A DNA stretch of 64,000 nucleotides from Oscillatoriophycideae cyanobacterium NC_groundwater_1537_Pr4_S-0.65um_50_18 (GTDB lineage Bacteria > Cyanobacteriota > Cyanobacteriia > Elainellales > Elainellaceae), in contig JACQYI010000009.1 of NCBI GenBank assembly GCA_016208305.1, positions 62,001-126,000 on the forward strand. The letters are read 5' to 3'. The notes below the pieces were generated by a model. That model saw only the letters and a program-made list of their open reading frames with translations. It was not told where the DNA came from and did no database searches. Of the stretch, positions 1-8,677 are shown in pieces (within the stretch, counting starts at the first letter, position 1; each line of letters opens with the position of its first letter). The translations under genes were made by a program, and so were the position numbers.

Positions 1-59
1 GGAGAGTAAGCAGAATAGCCTGTTGGGGTTTGTTCAATCACGATGAGATACTGCATCAT
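1..59 (-). CDS. hicB: HicB-type antitoxin, N-terminal fragment cut by window edge
   Basis: The minus strand opens with ATG at 59-57 and reads MMQYLIVIEQTPTGYSAYS before leaving the window. This is the usual start of HicB antitoxins, whose partial RNase-H-like fold begins with a short beta strand and a G-Y/F-S-A/V-Y/W motif. The start overlaps the stop codon of the upstream hicA gene in an ATGA arrangement, so the two are translationally coupled. HicB would bind and neutralise HicA and repress the operon through a C-terminal DNA-binding domain that lies outside the window. Confidence 0.75.
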   Translation of the reverse strand, partial: MMQYLIVIEQTPTGYSAYS

Positions 60-241
60 TTCAGACCTGCTTGTTTGAGGATGCTGTTGAAGGTTCCGAG
101 TGCCAAATCATCACTCAATTTTCCGGGAATAGTAACCAAACCTGGCTTGATAGGATGCTTGTATTGGCGATGACTGCCTCGTGTCCGAGCCAAGTACCAT
201 CCATCTTGCATAATTAACTGGATCGCATCTCGAACCTTCAT
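56..241 (-). CDS. hicA: HicA-family mRNA interferase toxin
   Basis: This 61-aa protein has the size and layout of HicA toxins, double-stranded-RNA-binding-like RNases that cleave mRNA and act in a type II toxin-antitoxin pair. The N-terminal helix (KVRDAIQLIMQDGW) is followed by the characteristic G-S-H-x-x-Y segment (GSHRQYKHP, about residues 22-30). The histidine of that segment is the catalytic residue in the family. The later V-T-I-P motif is also typical. It lies immediately upstream of the HicB start with a 4-nt overlap. The gene looks intact. Confidence 0.85.
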   Translation of the reverse strand: MKVRDAIQLIMQDGWYLARTRGSHRQYKHPIKPGLVTIPGKLSDDLALGTFNSILKQAGLK

Positions 242-504
242 GATTCAAGCTTAGGTAGGTGGGTAGAGCTTGTCAACGTGTTGTCAACCACCCGATTGCC
301 TCTCCAGCTCTTGTTTGAGTGAATGCATTTTAATCAGCAGGGTGAGAACCCCGATCGCTTTTGGACAAGATCACCAATGCTTTATCAATTTCCCGCACCT
401 TGATGCCGCGCAGGGCAGTTAGGAGTGATCGTGCACTGCTCACCTCACTTGCTGAAATAGGCTACAGAGGTTAGCTTGAGAGTCAGCAAAATTAAGGGCT
501 AAAA
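242..504. other. Intergenic segment, possible gene relic
   Basis: No intact gene is seen. On the minus strand a short stretch around 350-450 reads like protein (ALRGIKVREIDKAL) but is broken by stops, so it may be a decayed gene remnant. The promoter for the gene starting at 505 should lie here. Confidence 0.3.
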
Positions 505-1281
505 ATGGAAGAATCTAATCAATTCGCAACAATAGAAATGGAAGAAATTCACCAAGAATCTGATAGCGTATGGTCACAGCTTTTGCAGAATTTTGGCGGA
601 TATGGCGGTTGGCGAAATAACTCAGAACTTTGTACTAAACTTCATACTAAGCTAAACAGTTTTAGCTCTAAACACATTGATAGTGCAGAACACGTAGAGA
701 TAGTGCTCTACTCTTTGTCAAGAGGTTACTGGCTGATGAAGGCTGCATTGGATTGGGAAAATCCATATGCAGGGAAGGAACCCATATCACCCTTAAGTGT
801 GTCTATGCTACGAGGGCTGCAATGGCGGCTTGTGATGGCATACAACGCTTTTGAGTTAATTTGCGTAGCATTAATGCAATCTAAGACTTTATCGCCCAAA
901 ATTATTAGCGATTTTGTACAAAAGTGCCAGTTGAAGGAGTATGCCGATCCAATCACTTCTCCAAATAAAGACCGTGCTGGGCTGAAGCAATGGTTGGATA
1001 GTTCTGTGATCACAGATGAGGGTACAGAGGGCGAAGCGTTACTAGACTTTCTTGGATTGAGATGTGGCGATCGCAAGATGTTTCAGAGTTGGGTACTGGC
1101 GGAAAGCCCTGTAGATACCTGGGATGGAAGCATTTTACTAGCTAAGGCTCTACGCAATATGTCGGCTCACGGAGCACTATCCGCCAGTAAGGTGGGAGAA
1201 CTTGGCTTACGCCAGCCATTGGCAGTTCTACCTGGTGATCTTTCTGAAGTAGTTCACAAAGCGCTCCAGCAACTATTGTGA
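505..1281 (+). CDS. Uncharacterised 258-aa protein with a HEPN-like RNxxxH motif
   Basis: I do not recognise a named family. The protein is soluble and mostly helical by composition, with no signal peptide or membrane segment. Near the C-terminus it contains RNMSAH (residues 217-222) within a helix-like context (LLAKALRNMSAHGAL). This matches the R-x4-6-H signature, often with Asn after Arg, of HEPN domains, which are RNases or RNA-binding modules common in toxin-antitoxin and defence loci. It lies a few hundred bases from a HicBA pair, which fits a small conflict-gene patch. The HEPN assignment rests on one motif and is tentative. The gene is intact. Confidence 0.6.
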   Translation: MEESNQFATIEMEEIHQESDSVWSQLLQNFGGYGGWRNNSELCTKLHTKLNSFSSKHIDSAEHVEIVLYSLSRGYWLMKAALDWENPYAGKEPISPLSVSMLRGLQWRLVMAYNAFELICVALMQSKTLSPKIISDFVQKCQLKEYADPITSPNKDRAGLKQWLDSSVITDEGTEGEALLDFLGLRCGDRKMFQSWVLAESPVDTWDGSILLAKALRNMSAHGALSASKVGELGLRQPLAVLPGDLSEVVHKALQQLL

Positions 1282-1689
1282 GAGGCTACTCTTTTTAGAT
1301 TTCATCAAATTCTGACACTTGCATAGGTAATGGAAGCCTTCATTTACTAACCAGTTCGATCGCAACAGCGTTCGTAGATGGGTTTCGTCAGACAATAAAA
1401 ATATGGTGGGAAGGGCAATTGAGTAGACGAAGTGGCGGGGCACTCCACCAAACTTCACCTTCAATACTCGGAACATTGACTTCAAAACTTAGAGTACTGA
1501 AGTCAATACTCGGAACCTTAAGTTACGCTCGCCTTCCTCTAACCTCAGAACTCGGAAAATTGACCAAAAGTGCTGACCTTATTTGTGCGATCGCCCTCAG
1601 GTAGATAGGAGCGATCGCACGATTGGAAAGAGTAAAGGGCGATCGCACAATGCTACGATCTCACCATAGATTCTGATATCGCCACCGCA
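1282..1689. repeat. Intergenic region with HIP1 cluster and inverted repeat
   Basis: No convincing gene is present; a short open frame at 1419-1604 has no family features. CAATACTCGGAAC is repeated near 1467 and 1502. Three GCGATCGC octamers lie within 65 bp. Two of them are the cores of a perfect 15-bp inverted repeat (1583-1597 TTGTGCGATCGCCCT and 1636-1650), which could form a hairpin just upstream of the next gene. Confidence 0.6.
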
Positions 1690-1938
1690 ATGTCTACACT
1701 TCTCAAGCCCTCTACTCTAATTCCCAAAGGACTGCAAGTTCAGCAAATTAATAACCTCACCCTGTTCAAATTCACAGATGAATTAGGCGATCGCTTGCAA
1801 ACCCTCCTGGACAAGAAGAAAGCAGATGCTCTCACCTCAGAAGAAACGCTTGAGCTAGAAGCGATCGGTGAACTTGACGAGATTTTTAGCTACATCAACG
1901 TTGTCATGGTTGCTAGAGGTAATGGGCATTTGAGCTAG
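1690..1938 (+). CDS. Conserved cyanobacterial 82-aa hypothetical protein
   Basis: This small soluble protein is of a kind common in cyanobacteria, recognised by the pattern of a short N-terminal beta region, then FTDELGDRLQTLLDKKKADAL, then SEETLELEAIGELDEIF. I believe relatives often sit beside small nuclease genes, but none is seen here. The function is unknown. The start follows a HIP1-rich intergenic region and has no strong ribosome-binding site. No frameshift or truncation is seen. Confidence 0.65.
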   Translation: MSTLLKPSTLIPKGLQVQQINNLTLFKFTDELGDRLQTLLDKKKADALTSEETLELEAIGELDEIFSYINVVMVARGNGHLS

Positions 1939-1992
1939 CAGGGGGGTAATACTTGAGCGTAAAACGATCGTTTCAGACAACATCTAAAGAAC

Positions 1993-3255
1993 ATGACTGC
2001 ATCGCCGCTAGAACTTGCCGACAGCCACCCAGGTTTGTGTGAAGCGATCGCCCAACAGATTGCCCAAAGCCCCCAGCAGAGAATGACCTTTGCTGAATTC
2101 ATGGATTTGGCGCTATACCATCCTGACTATGGCTACTATGTTGCCCATGCTCAAGACCTGCAAAAGGGTCTACAGGGCGGCATTCAGAGCGACTTTTTTA
2201 CCTCACCTCACCTGGGAGCCGATTTTGGGGAGCTGTTGGCCGAACAGTTTGCCCAAATGTGGGACTTGCTCGATCGCCCTCATCCCTTCACGCTGGTAGA
2301 AATGGGAGCCGGACAGGGCTTAATTGTGCAGGATGTTTTGCGCTATTTGCACCGTCAGCATTTTGAATGTTTTGAGGCGCTAGAGTACATCGTTGTTGAA
2401 AAATCACCTGCTATGGTGGCGGTGCAGCAAACTCGTCTGCAAAACCTAACGCGCTCCTGGGGGCATCTGTCCTGGAAAACCTGGGATGAAATTCCGTCGG
2501 ACTCTATCATTGGCTGCTGCTTCTCCAATGAACTCGTGGATGCTTTTCCGGTGCATCAGATTGCGATCGCCAACGGAATACTGCAAGAAATCTACGTGAC
2601 CGCAGGCGATACCTTAGCAGGAGATGCGTTTACTGAAACGATCGCTGCGCCTTCCAATCCTAAGTTGGCAGAATACTTTGACTTGATAGGGCTGAAGTTT
2701 CCGGCTGAGATCTACCCTGAACCCTATCGCAGTGAGGTGAATTTGGCGGCGCTGGACTGGATCACTACCGTGGGCGATCGCCTCAAAACAGGCTACCTGC
2801 TGACGATTGACTATGGCTATCATGCCCAGCGCTATTACAGCCCTAGCCGCTCTGAGGGAACGCTGCAATGCTACTACCAGCACGCCCACCATTCCAATCC
2901 CTATCGGGCAATCGGGCGGCAAGACATTACAGCCCATGTCAACTTTACGGCCTTAGAACAGCAGGGCGATCGCTGCGGCTTGCAGACCGTTGGCTTTACG
3001 CAACAGGGGCTATTTCTCATGGCGCTGGGGTTGGGCGATCGGATTGCGGGGCTTTCGGAAACGGGGGGCTTAGAGATGGGGGAGCGATCGCCACAAGCTC
3101 TATCTTTGCAAGATATCCTGCGCCGCCGCGAATCGTTGCATGCCTTAATCAATCCGATGGGGTTGGGCAATTTTGGCGTGTTGGTTCAGTCCAAAGGCTT
3201 GGATAAAGCCCTGTCTCAACCGCTCAAAGGACTTACGACCCCGCCGCTTTTTTGA
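1993..3255 (+). CDS. SAM-dependent methyltransferase, MidA/NDUFAF7 (DUF185) family
   Basis: The 420-aa length fits the COG1565/DUF185 family. Family features are MTFAEFMDLALYHPDYGYY near residue 35, FFTSPHLGADFGELLAEQ near residue 70, the SAM-binding VEMGAGQGLIVQDVL near residue 105, and SNELVDAFPVH near residue 180. In mitochondria the relative NDUFAF7 methylates an arginine of a complex I subunit; the bacterial substrate is not established. It probably acts in the cytosol. The gene is followed on the same strand, after about 75 bp, by a hydrolase-like gene. Confidence 0.88.
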   Translation: MTASPLELADSHPGLCEAIAQQIAQSPQQRMTFAEFMDLALYHPDYGYYVAHAQDLQKGLQGGIQSDFFTSPHLGADFGELLAEQFAQMWDLLDRPHPFTLVEMGAGQGLIVQDVLRYLHRQHFECFEALEYIVVEKSPAMVAVQQTRLQNLTRSWGHLSWKTWDEIPSDSIIGCCFSNELVDAFPVHQIAIANGILQEIYVTAGDTLAGDAFTETIAAPSNPKLAEYFDLIGLKFPAEIYPEPYRSEVNLAALDWITTVGDRLKTGYLLTIDYGYHAQRYYSPSRSEGTLQCYYQHAHHSNPYRAIGRQDITAHVNFTALEQQGDRCGLQTVGFTQQGLFLMALGLGDRIAGLSETGGLEMGERSPQALSLQDILRRRESLHALINPMGLGNFGVLVQSKGLDKALSQPLKGLTTPPLF

Positions 3256-3331
3256 CCTGAGTGTTGCAGACTGTCCCACCTTGTCTTTCTGCTGATAGGC
3301 TGGAGAGGCAAGCTTATCCTGGAGATCGCCC

Positions 3332-4267
3332 ATGCTGGATGCGCTCAACCAGACCCAGCCCGAAACCCAGTTTTATCAGTGGCGCGGCTATCGCTGTGCC
3401 TATGAAGTGCGAACAGCGCCAACGCAGATAGCAAATGACGAACCGCCCTTGCTGTTGCTGCATCCGATCGGGGTAGGGCTGTCGCGGCGCTTTTGGGATC
3501 GATTTTGTCAGACCTGGTTTCAGTCGGGGCAGACGCGATCGATCTACAGTCCAGATTTGCTTGGCTGTGGCGAAAGCGATATGCCGCATGTGGCCTATAC
3601 TCCCGAAGATTGGGCAGAACAGCTTCAGTTTTTCCTGCAAACCGTGGTGAAAAAGCCTGTGGTTTTGGTGGCGCAAGGGGCGTTATTGCCTGTGGCGATC
3701 GCGCTGATTCGACTTCAGCAGGTGCAAAGCCCAGTGCAAAGCCCAGTGCAAAGCCTGGTGTTATCCGGCCCTCCTGCCTGGACGGTTATGACCCAACCCA
3801 CTCCCGTCTGGCGGCAAAAGCTGCTGTGGAACCTGCTGTTTGATTCGCCAGCAGGACGCGCCTTCTATGAGTACGCCAGGCGACGGCAATTTATCGCATC
3901 GTTTTCGGTGCGGCAACTCTTTGCTGAAGCGGCAGCCGTTGACGAAGAATGGCTGCACACGCTGGTCATGGATGCCAAAACGCCGGGCAGACGCTACGCT
4001 GTGTTTTCGTTTTTGGCGGGCTTCTGGCGGAAAAATTGGGAAACCGCCATGACTCAGCTCAACCTGCCAACGCTGGTGGTAATGGGCAATCAGGCTTCTA
4101 GCATCAGCAAATCGGGCAAGGGGGAAGCTCCGGGCGATCGCCTTCAAGACTATCTACGTCGCTTACCCCAAGGTCAGGGCGTGCAGATTGCCGGACGCAA
4201 TGTATTGCCCTACGAATCGACCGCCCTGTTTGTCCAGGCGATCGTCCCTTTTATCCAGCAAGCCTAA
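3332..4267 (+). CDS. Alpha/beta-hydrolase-fold protein lacking the usual nucleophile serine
   Basis: The protein has 311 aa. The N-terminal half shows the hydrolase fold: HPIGVGLSRRFWDR (oxyanion region), YSPDLLGCGESDMP, and the nucleophile-elbow position VLVAQGALLPVAIAL. In that elbow the usual G-x-S-x-G reads V-A-Q-G-A (residues 113-117), with Gln115 where Ser would be, so classical hydrolase chemistry looks unlikely. A perfect 12-bp in-frame repeat near 3720 encodes VQSP twice. The start has a GGAGA ribosome-binding site. It may have a non-catalytic or altered role. Confidence 0.75.
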   Translation: MLDALNQTQPETQFYQWRGYRCAYEVRTAPTQIANDEPPLLLLHPIGVGLSRRFWDRFCQTWFQSGQTRSIYSPDLLGCGESDMPHVAYTPEDWAEQLQFFLQTVVKKPVVLVAQGALLPVAIALIRLQQVQSPVQSPVQSLVLSGPPAWTVMTQPTPVWRQKLLWNLLFDSPAGRAFYEYARRRQFIASFSVRQLFAEAAAVDEEWLHTLVMDAKTPGRRYAVFSFLAGFWRKNWETAMTQLNLPTLVVMGNQASSISKSGKGEAPGDRLQDYLRRLPQGQGVQIAGRNVLPYESTALFVQAIVPFIQQA

Positions 4268-4283
4268 GCCTCAAGCCTAAGCC

Positions 4284-4559
4284 TCAAGCCTGCTCAGAAG
4301 CGTCTGCCTGATTAACGGCCTCCTGTTCTTCCATCGCTTCTTGGATGAAAAGACGGGCAAGGCGATCGTATACACCTGCGCCGATGTATTGCGGATAGGT
4401 ATGCGATCGGCTGTACACCCAGATCAAATTCTCCCCATAGAAAATCCGGATGTCTTGCAGCCAGCTTTTGCATTGGGGCTTCAGCGCATTGGCGGCATTC
4501 AGGGCATCCGTCCAGCGCTCAAATTCTTCTGTGTAGCCCCGCGTCGCCACTCTAAACAC
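4284..4559 (-). CDS. Conserved small cyanobacterial protein of unknown function
   Basis: This 91-aa soluble protein contains WTDALNAANALKPQCK and FYGENLIWVYSRSHTYPQYIGAGVY. It ends in an acidic, Gln-rich tail. I recognise it only as a type widespread in cyanobacteria. Its start codon directly abuts the stop of the SpoIID-like gene upstream on the same strand, so the two are probably co-transcribed. The 3' end faces the convergent hydrolase gene, with a 16-bp gap that contains short AAGCCTCAAGCCTA repeats. Confidence 0.6.
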   Translation of the reverse strand: MFRVATRGYTEEFERWTDALNAANALKPQCKSWLQDIRIFYGENLIWVYSRSHTYPQYIGAGVYDRLARLFIQEAMEEQEAVNQADASEQA

Positions 4560-5776
4560 TACTGCACCTCAATGCGTCGTAGCTCGGCACCTGTGTAGTA
4601 GTGCAGCAAAATCTGGGCATAGTTCCAGTTTTGCTGCGCCAGCTTTTGCGCCCCCCACTGACTCATGCCAATGCCGTGGCCGTAGCCCTGCCCGGTAAGC
4701 TGGAATGCCGTCGGTGCAGAAGTGACGCTGCCCGCACTGGCGACCTGCCCCATCTGCGGAATGATTTGAAAAGGAGCGCTGCGTAGATCCAAGGCATCGC
4801 GCAGGTCATCACCGTCAATGACTCGGCTGCCCGCATCGCCTTCCAGTCGAATTTGGATAATGCGCCCGCCTGCCGTCACCTTCTCTGGCTCCATCCTCAG
4901 GATCGTTCCCACGTCTGCGTAGTGCTTGCTCAGCTCTGCGGCAGAAACGGTTTTGTCCCAGCGGCAGTTGGGTGCGTCTTGGTCAGGGCTTTCGACGCTG
5001 CGGAGGTAGGGTAAGGCGCTGCTCCAGATATCTTCTGAGTTTTCCGTCCGACCCCCTGCACAGGAGTGAAAAACGGCGTCGATCGTCTGTCCGTTGTAAG
5101 TCAAAACTTGCCCCTGCGTGCTGTCTACAGCCTCACGCGTGCTGGCAGCCTCTTTTTCAATGCCGGCATAAACCTGCCAAGCGGTAGTGTTGCCCACATC
5201 AAAAAGGGCGGTAGCGCTAGACTGCCGCTGATAGATCACATAGGAGCGTGCTGCTACGGCCTGTGCCTTGAGCGCCTCTAGGCTCCAGCTCGTCGGCATT
5301 TCGCTGCCCACAACGCTATAGAGATATTGCTCAATGTCAACATAGTTAACCGCCGTTAAGCCGCCCTCCGAAGGAATGACGCAGGTCGAGCCACGATACC
5401 AGCGATCGTCAATGAACACATAGCCGCCGTTGCTGGGTTCAATGCAGGCTTGGCTCGTCTGAAGCTGATTGACAGTAATGCGTCCGTCTTTGGCTTCGGT
5501 CATCACCGCATTCATAGCCGGGATGGGGGCGAGGGCTTGTCCGGCTCCATCCGTCAGCATGGCATCGGTAGAGCTGCCGATTTTGATTTGTTTGACATCC
5601 TGATCGATCGCCACTCGCAAAGTCAAGGATTCGGCTTGGGCAGGAGCGATCGCCACTAGCCACAGCAGCAGGGTAAACCACCCCGCCTTTTGGCTATGCC
5701 TCAGCCATTGCTGCAACGGCAACCGCAAGGGGGACAGGCGGAAGCTAGCGCTGCCAGCACAGGATTGAGATGTCAT
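4559..5776 (-). CDS. SpoIID/LytB domain protein, secreted
   Basis: The start is placed at ATG 5776 because GAGGAG lies nine bases upstream; an earlier in-frame ATG at 5827 has no such site. The 405-aa product begins with an Arg-rich stretch and a hydrophobic segment ending in APAQAE, consistent with an export signal. The SpoIID core is clear: VDIEQYLYSVVGSEMP, LEALKAQAVAARSYV, DAVFHSCAGGRTENSEDIW, and a C-terminal GYGHGIGMSQWGA. SpoIID in Bacillus is a lytic transglycosylase acting on peptidoglycan. The cyanobacterial homologue is likely a wall-associated enzyme in the periplasm. It is followed immediately by a 91-aa gene. Confidence 0.9.
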   Translation of the reverse strand: MTSQSCAGSASFRLSPLRLPLQQWLRHSQKAGWFTLLLWLVAIAPAQAESLTLRVAIDQDVKQIKIGSSTDAMLTDGAGQALAPIPAMNAVMTEAKDGRITVNQLQTSQACIEPSNGGYVFIDDRWYRGSTCVIPSEGGLTAVNYVDIEQYLYSVVGSEMPTSWSLEALKAQAVAARSYVIYQRQSSATALFDVGNTTAWQVYAGIEKEAASTREAVDSTQGQVLTYNGQTIDAVFHSCAGGRTENSEDIWSSALPYLRSVESPDQDAPNCRWDKTVSAAELSKHYADVGTILRMEPEKVTAGGRIIQIRLEGDAGSRVIDGDDLRDALDLRSAPFQIIPQMGQVASAGSVTSAPTAFQLTGQGYGHGIGMSQWGAQKLAQQNWNYAQILLHYYTGAELRRIEVQ

Positions 5777-6019
5777 GAATGAGAACTCCTCACGCTGAAA
5801 AAGTTGAGCTTTGAAAAGGGGAAGCAAAAAGGTTAGGCGTTAAAAGTTGAGCGGGTGATCTAGACAGGCTAAATCTAACCTCAGCGACGGCACAAAGCGG
5901 CTGAATGTTTCTAGCCTATTCTATTGCCGATTGCTTGCAGATGTACCAAATTTGGGGCAAATGGGCGCACAGGCTGTCATTAGCCCCTAAAACTTAGGAG
6001 CGCAAATTAATTGATCTGG

Positions 6020-6070
6020 AATAGTTTTTTGGAAGTGCCGCGCGGAGCGCGGCACTTCCAAAAAACTATT
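6020..6070. repeat. Perfect 24-bp-stem palindrome
   Basis: Arms 6020-6043 and 6047-6070 are perfect reverse complements around a 3-nt GGA loop, with the core CCGCGC-GGA-GCGCGG flanked by GGAAGTG and AATAGTTTTTT. The U/A runs lie on the wrong side for a classical terminator. The left flank (CTTAGGAGCGCAAATTAAT) resembles a stretch at 62445-62480, suggesting a dispersed palindromic element. Confidence 0.85.
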
Positions 6071-6111
6071 TGGTTTATTTTGTGTGCAATCCTTAGCCGA
6101 TAAAAGCCGAC

Positions 6112-6134
6112 AAAAAAGGAGGGCATTGCCCCCC
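6112..6134 (-). terminator. Rho-independent terminator of gatB
   Basis: On the minus strand a stem GGGGGGC/GCCCTCC (6134-6128 and 6124-6118, one mismatch) with an ATT-type loop is followed by six T residues. It lies about a dozen bases past the gatB stop codon. Confidence 0.8.
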
Positions 6135-6145
6135 TGGCTGTGGAT

Positions 6146-7630
6146 TTAGCCTTCTAGCTTGGCTTGTAGAAGCTGATTGGTCAGCTTAGGATCGGCTTTA
6201 CCGCCCGTTGCCTTCATCACCTGACCGACAAAGAAACCCAGCAGGCTTTTCTTGCCGCCTCTGTACTTTTCCAGCTCTGAGGGGAAAGAGGCAATCACCT
6301 GATCGATCGCCGCTTCAATCACCTTGGGATCAGAAACTTGCACCAGCCCTTTCTTCTCAATCAGGGCCTTGGCGGAACCACCTTGCTTCAGCAGTTCTGG
6401 CAAGATATCTTTGCCGATTTTGTTGCTGATGGTGTTGGCTTCGATTAGCTTGATCATTTCGGCCAGGCTGTCGGGCTTGAGCGGCAGTTGCGTAATGCTC
6501 AGCCCCTCTTTGTTGAGATAGGCGCTGATGTCGCTCATGATCCAGTTGGCCGCCAGCTTGGGGGTGGCTCCGGCAGCGATCGTCGCTTCAAAGTATTCGG
6601 CAATGGCGCGATCGTCGGTGATGATGCGGGCATCGTAGGGCGACAGACCCAGATCGCTTTCATAGCGGTGACGCTTTTGGGCGGGCAATTCAGGCAACTG
6701 CGATCGCCATTCTTCTAGCTGTGCGGGTGCCACCTCGATCGCGCAGAGATCTGGCTCAGGAAAATAGCGATAGTCGCTAGAACCTTCTTTGACCCGCATA
6801 CTAATCGTCCGCTGTGCCCCTTCTTCCCAGAGGCGCGTCTCTTGCACAATCTTTTCTCCGGCTTCGATCGCCGCAATTTGCCGCTCAATTTCGTGATCGA
6901 TCGCCTTTTGGATGGCGCTGAAGGAGTTCATGTTTTTGATCTCCACCTTGGTGCCAAACTTCTCGGTGCCGACAGGACGCACAGAGATGTTGACATCGCA
7001 GCGTAGAGAGCCTTCCTGCATGTTGCCGTCGCTCACGCCTAGATAGCGGACGATGCGGCGCAGCTCTTGGGCATATTCTGCGGCTTCTACCCCCGATCGA
7101 ATGTCGGGTTCCGAGACAATTTCTACTAGGGGCACGCCTGCCCGGTTGTAGTCCACCAAGGAGTAGGTAGACCCTGAGAGGCGATCGCTGCCCCCATGCA
7201 CTAGCTTTCCGGCATCTTCTTCCATATGCAGCCGGGTGACGCCGATTTTCTTGCGGCTGGGGTTGCCCTCTTTGTCGAGGATTTCGATCTCTAGCCAGCC
7301 ATGTTCGGCGATCGGCAAATCAAACTGCGAGATCTGATAGTTCTTGGGCAGGTCGGGATAAAAATACTGCTTGCGATCGAATTTGCTGTAGGGGGCAATC
7401 TGACAGTTCAGCGCCAGCCCTGCCTTGACTGCGTACTCCAAAACCTTCTGATTCAGTACGGGCAAGGTGCCGGGTAGCCCCATGCAGACGGGATCAATGT
7501 TGGTGTTGGGATCTGATCCAAACAGCGTTGAGCTGGTGGAGAAAATCTTGGTTTCTGTGCTGAGCTGGCAATGGGTTTCTAAACCAATAATCGCCTCGTA
7601 CTGGGTTTTCACAGGAGTGGCAGCAGTCAT
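6146..7630 (-). CDS. gatB: Aspartyl/glutamyl-tRNA(Asn/Gln) amidotransferase subunit B
   Basis: This 494-aa protein is the normal length for GatB, which with GatA and GatC converts misacylated Glu-tRNA(Gln) or Asp-tRNA(Asn) to the amidated form. Hallmarks are [13 protein letters not shown] at the N-terminus, [46 protein letters not shown] and [13 protein letters not shown]. The C-terminal YqeY-like tail ends in [19 protein letters not shown]. It is a single gene with its own terminator. Cyanobacteria generally lack GlnRS, so this should be essential. Confidence 0.97.
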   Translation of the reverse strand: MTAATPVKTQYEAIIGLETHCQLSTETKIFSTSSTLFGSDPNTNIDPVCMGLPGTLPVLNQKVLEYAVKAGLALNCQIAPYSKFDRKQYFYPDLPKNYQISQFDLPIAEHGWLEIEILDKEGNPSRKKIGVTRLHMEEDAGKLVHGGSDRLSGSTYSLVDYNRAGVPLVEIVSEPDIRSGVEAAEYAQELRRIVRYLGVSDGNMQEGSLRCDVNISVRPVGTEKFGTKVEIKNMNSFSAIQKAIDHEIERQIAAIEAGEKIVQETRLWEEGAQRTISMRVKEGSSDYRYFPEPDLCAIEVAPAQLEEWRSQLPELPAQKRHRYESDLGLSPYDARIITDDRAIAEYFEATIAAGATPKLAANWIMSDISAYLNKEGLSITQLPLKPDSLAEMIKLIEANTISNKIGKDILPELLKQGGSAKALIEKKGLVQVSDPKVIEAAIDQVIASFPSELEKYRGGKKSLLGFFVGQVMKATGGKADPKLTNQLLQAKLEG

Positions 7631-7737
7631 AGAAATACCGATAGTGTCTGTAATTAGCGCCCGATCGGCGGTTAATCCTATTTTAGCGAGAAGTTGCGAT
7701 CGGATGAACTTTGATGAATGGGGACAGAATGCTTTGA

Positions 7738-7914
7738 TTACTGGCTGCCCCCATCAAACATGATGCTGTAATTTGCCTGGGGTTTGATCTGGCGCAAGAT
7801 TTTCAGATAGGCTTCGGCATCGCTGCGGCGGCGAAAACGTTCTATGACGATCGTGCGGGCATTGGGTAAGCAAAGGATGATGCACCAGGGAAACAGAGTC
7901 TCGGAGTAAGGCAT
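7738..7914 (-). CDS. Conserved small cyanobacterial protein
   Basis: The start is set at ATG 7914, giving 58 aa beginning [20 protein letters not shown]; the longer frame upstream has Ser/Arg-rich low-quality sequence and HIP1 repeats. The motif [17 protein letters not shown] resembles a small protein family I know from other cyanobacteria, of unknown function. It is soluble. No neighbour suggests a role. Confidence 0.6.
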   Translation of the reverse strand: MPYSETLFPWCIILCLPNARTIVIERFRRRSDAEAYLKILRQIKPQANYSIMFDGGSQ

Positions 7915-8202
7915 GGCAAATGGGGGCGATCGCCTGGATCGCGCTGGGGTGAATAGGGAGGAGCGATCGCAATGCGGCAGCTCTCGTTCGCAGCCAAACG
8001 AATCTGACTCGCCACTTTGCGAGGAGAAAAACCGTAAATCGCTGAATTGATGAGAAACTAAAGAACGAACCAAAACCGCTCTAGGCAAACGCTAACTGGC
8101 GCTCACCTACAGCAATCTCTGGTTATTTATCCACAAGGATTATATAAGCAGACTTTAAAGTCAGTTGTCAATATTAGTTATATAAGTGTTCTTTAACAAA
8201 GC

Positions 8203-8439
8203 ATGACTAAAGAACCGCAGCCAGATAAGGAGTCTCCGCTCAGGAAGCGTAGAGAAGAGTTGGGATTGACGCAGAGAGAAATTGCTGCGGCACTTGATAA
8301 AACTGTTCAAACTATCAGCAATTGGGAAACGGGCTTATATGAGCCGAAGATGACTCCCCGTGAGGTAAAACGGCTCTGTCGGTTACTGAACTGGACGCTG
8401 GAAGATATGCCCGACGAGTTTGCGGCACCCAAAGAATAG
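8203..8439 (+). CDS. XRE-family helix-turn-helix regulator
   Basis: The 78-aa protein consists almost entirely of a Cro/C1-type DNA-binding domain: LRKRREELGLTQREIAAALD followed by KTVQTISNWETGLYEPKMTP. No sensor domain is attached, so it probably acts as a small repressor or activator, perhaps of itself. The promoter region is AT-rich, with a TATATAAG stretch and a TTATATAAG repeat at 8137-8187. Two decayed copies of the same reading frame lie downstream. Confidence 0.85.
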   Translation: MTKEPQPDKESPLRKRREELGLTQREIAAALDKTVQTISNWETGLYEPKMTPREVKRLCRLLNWTLEDMPDEFAAPKE

Positions 8440-8447
8440 TTGTAGCT

Positions 8448-8600
8448 ATGGCGGAATTGCAGCGATCGCTAAAGGCATCACAGCCTAAAAAGCGTAGAGA
8501 AGAACTGAGCTTAACGCAGAGAGAAATTGCTTTAGCGTTGGGCAAAACAGATCAAACCATCAGCAATTAGGAAACGGGCTTGTATAAGCTCAGTCGCGTG
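8448..8600 (+). pseudogene. Decayed duplicate of the XRE regulator
   Basis: Translation from ATG 8448 gives KKRREELSLTQREIALALG and KTDQTISN, then TAG at 8568-8570 exactly where the intact gene has the Trp codon TGG. The same frame resumes with ETGLYKLS. It is a tandem duplicate of the gene at 8203, inactivated by a nonsense change and missing its C-terminus. Confidence 0.8.
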
Positions 8601-8677
8601 ACTGGATACCGGAACTCTTAAGTTCCACCAGTGGACAGCGGCAGCTCAAAATTGGGCATCCTATAGACAAAAGATGT

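Noticed and set aside
1419..1604. 61-aa rightward frame
   Set aside because: It is in repeat-containing intergenic DNA without family features or a ribosome-binding site.
6020..6070. Intrinsic terminator
   Set aside because: The U-run lies on the 5' side of the stem for both strands; the gatB terminator is the separate hairpin at 6112-6134.
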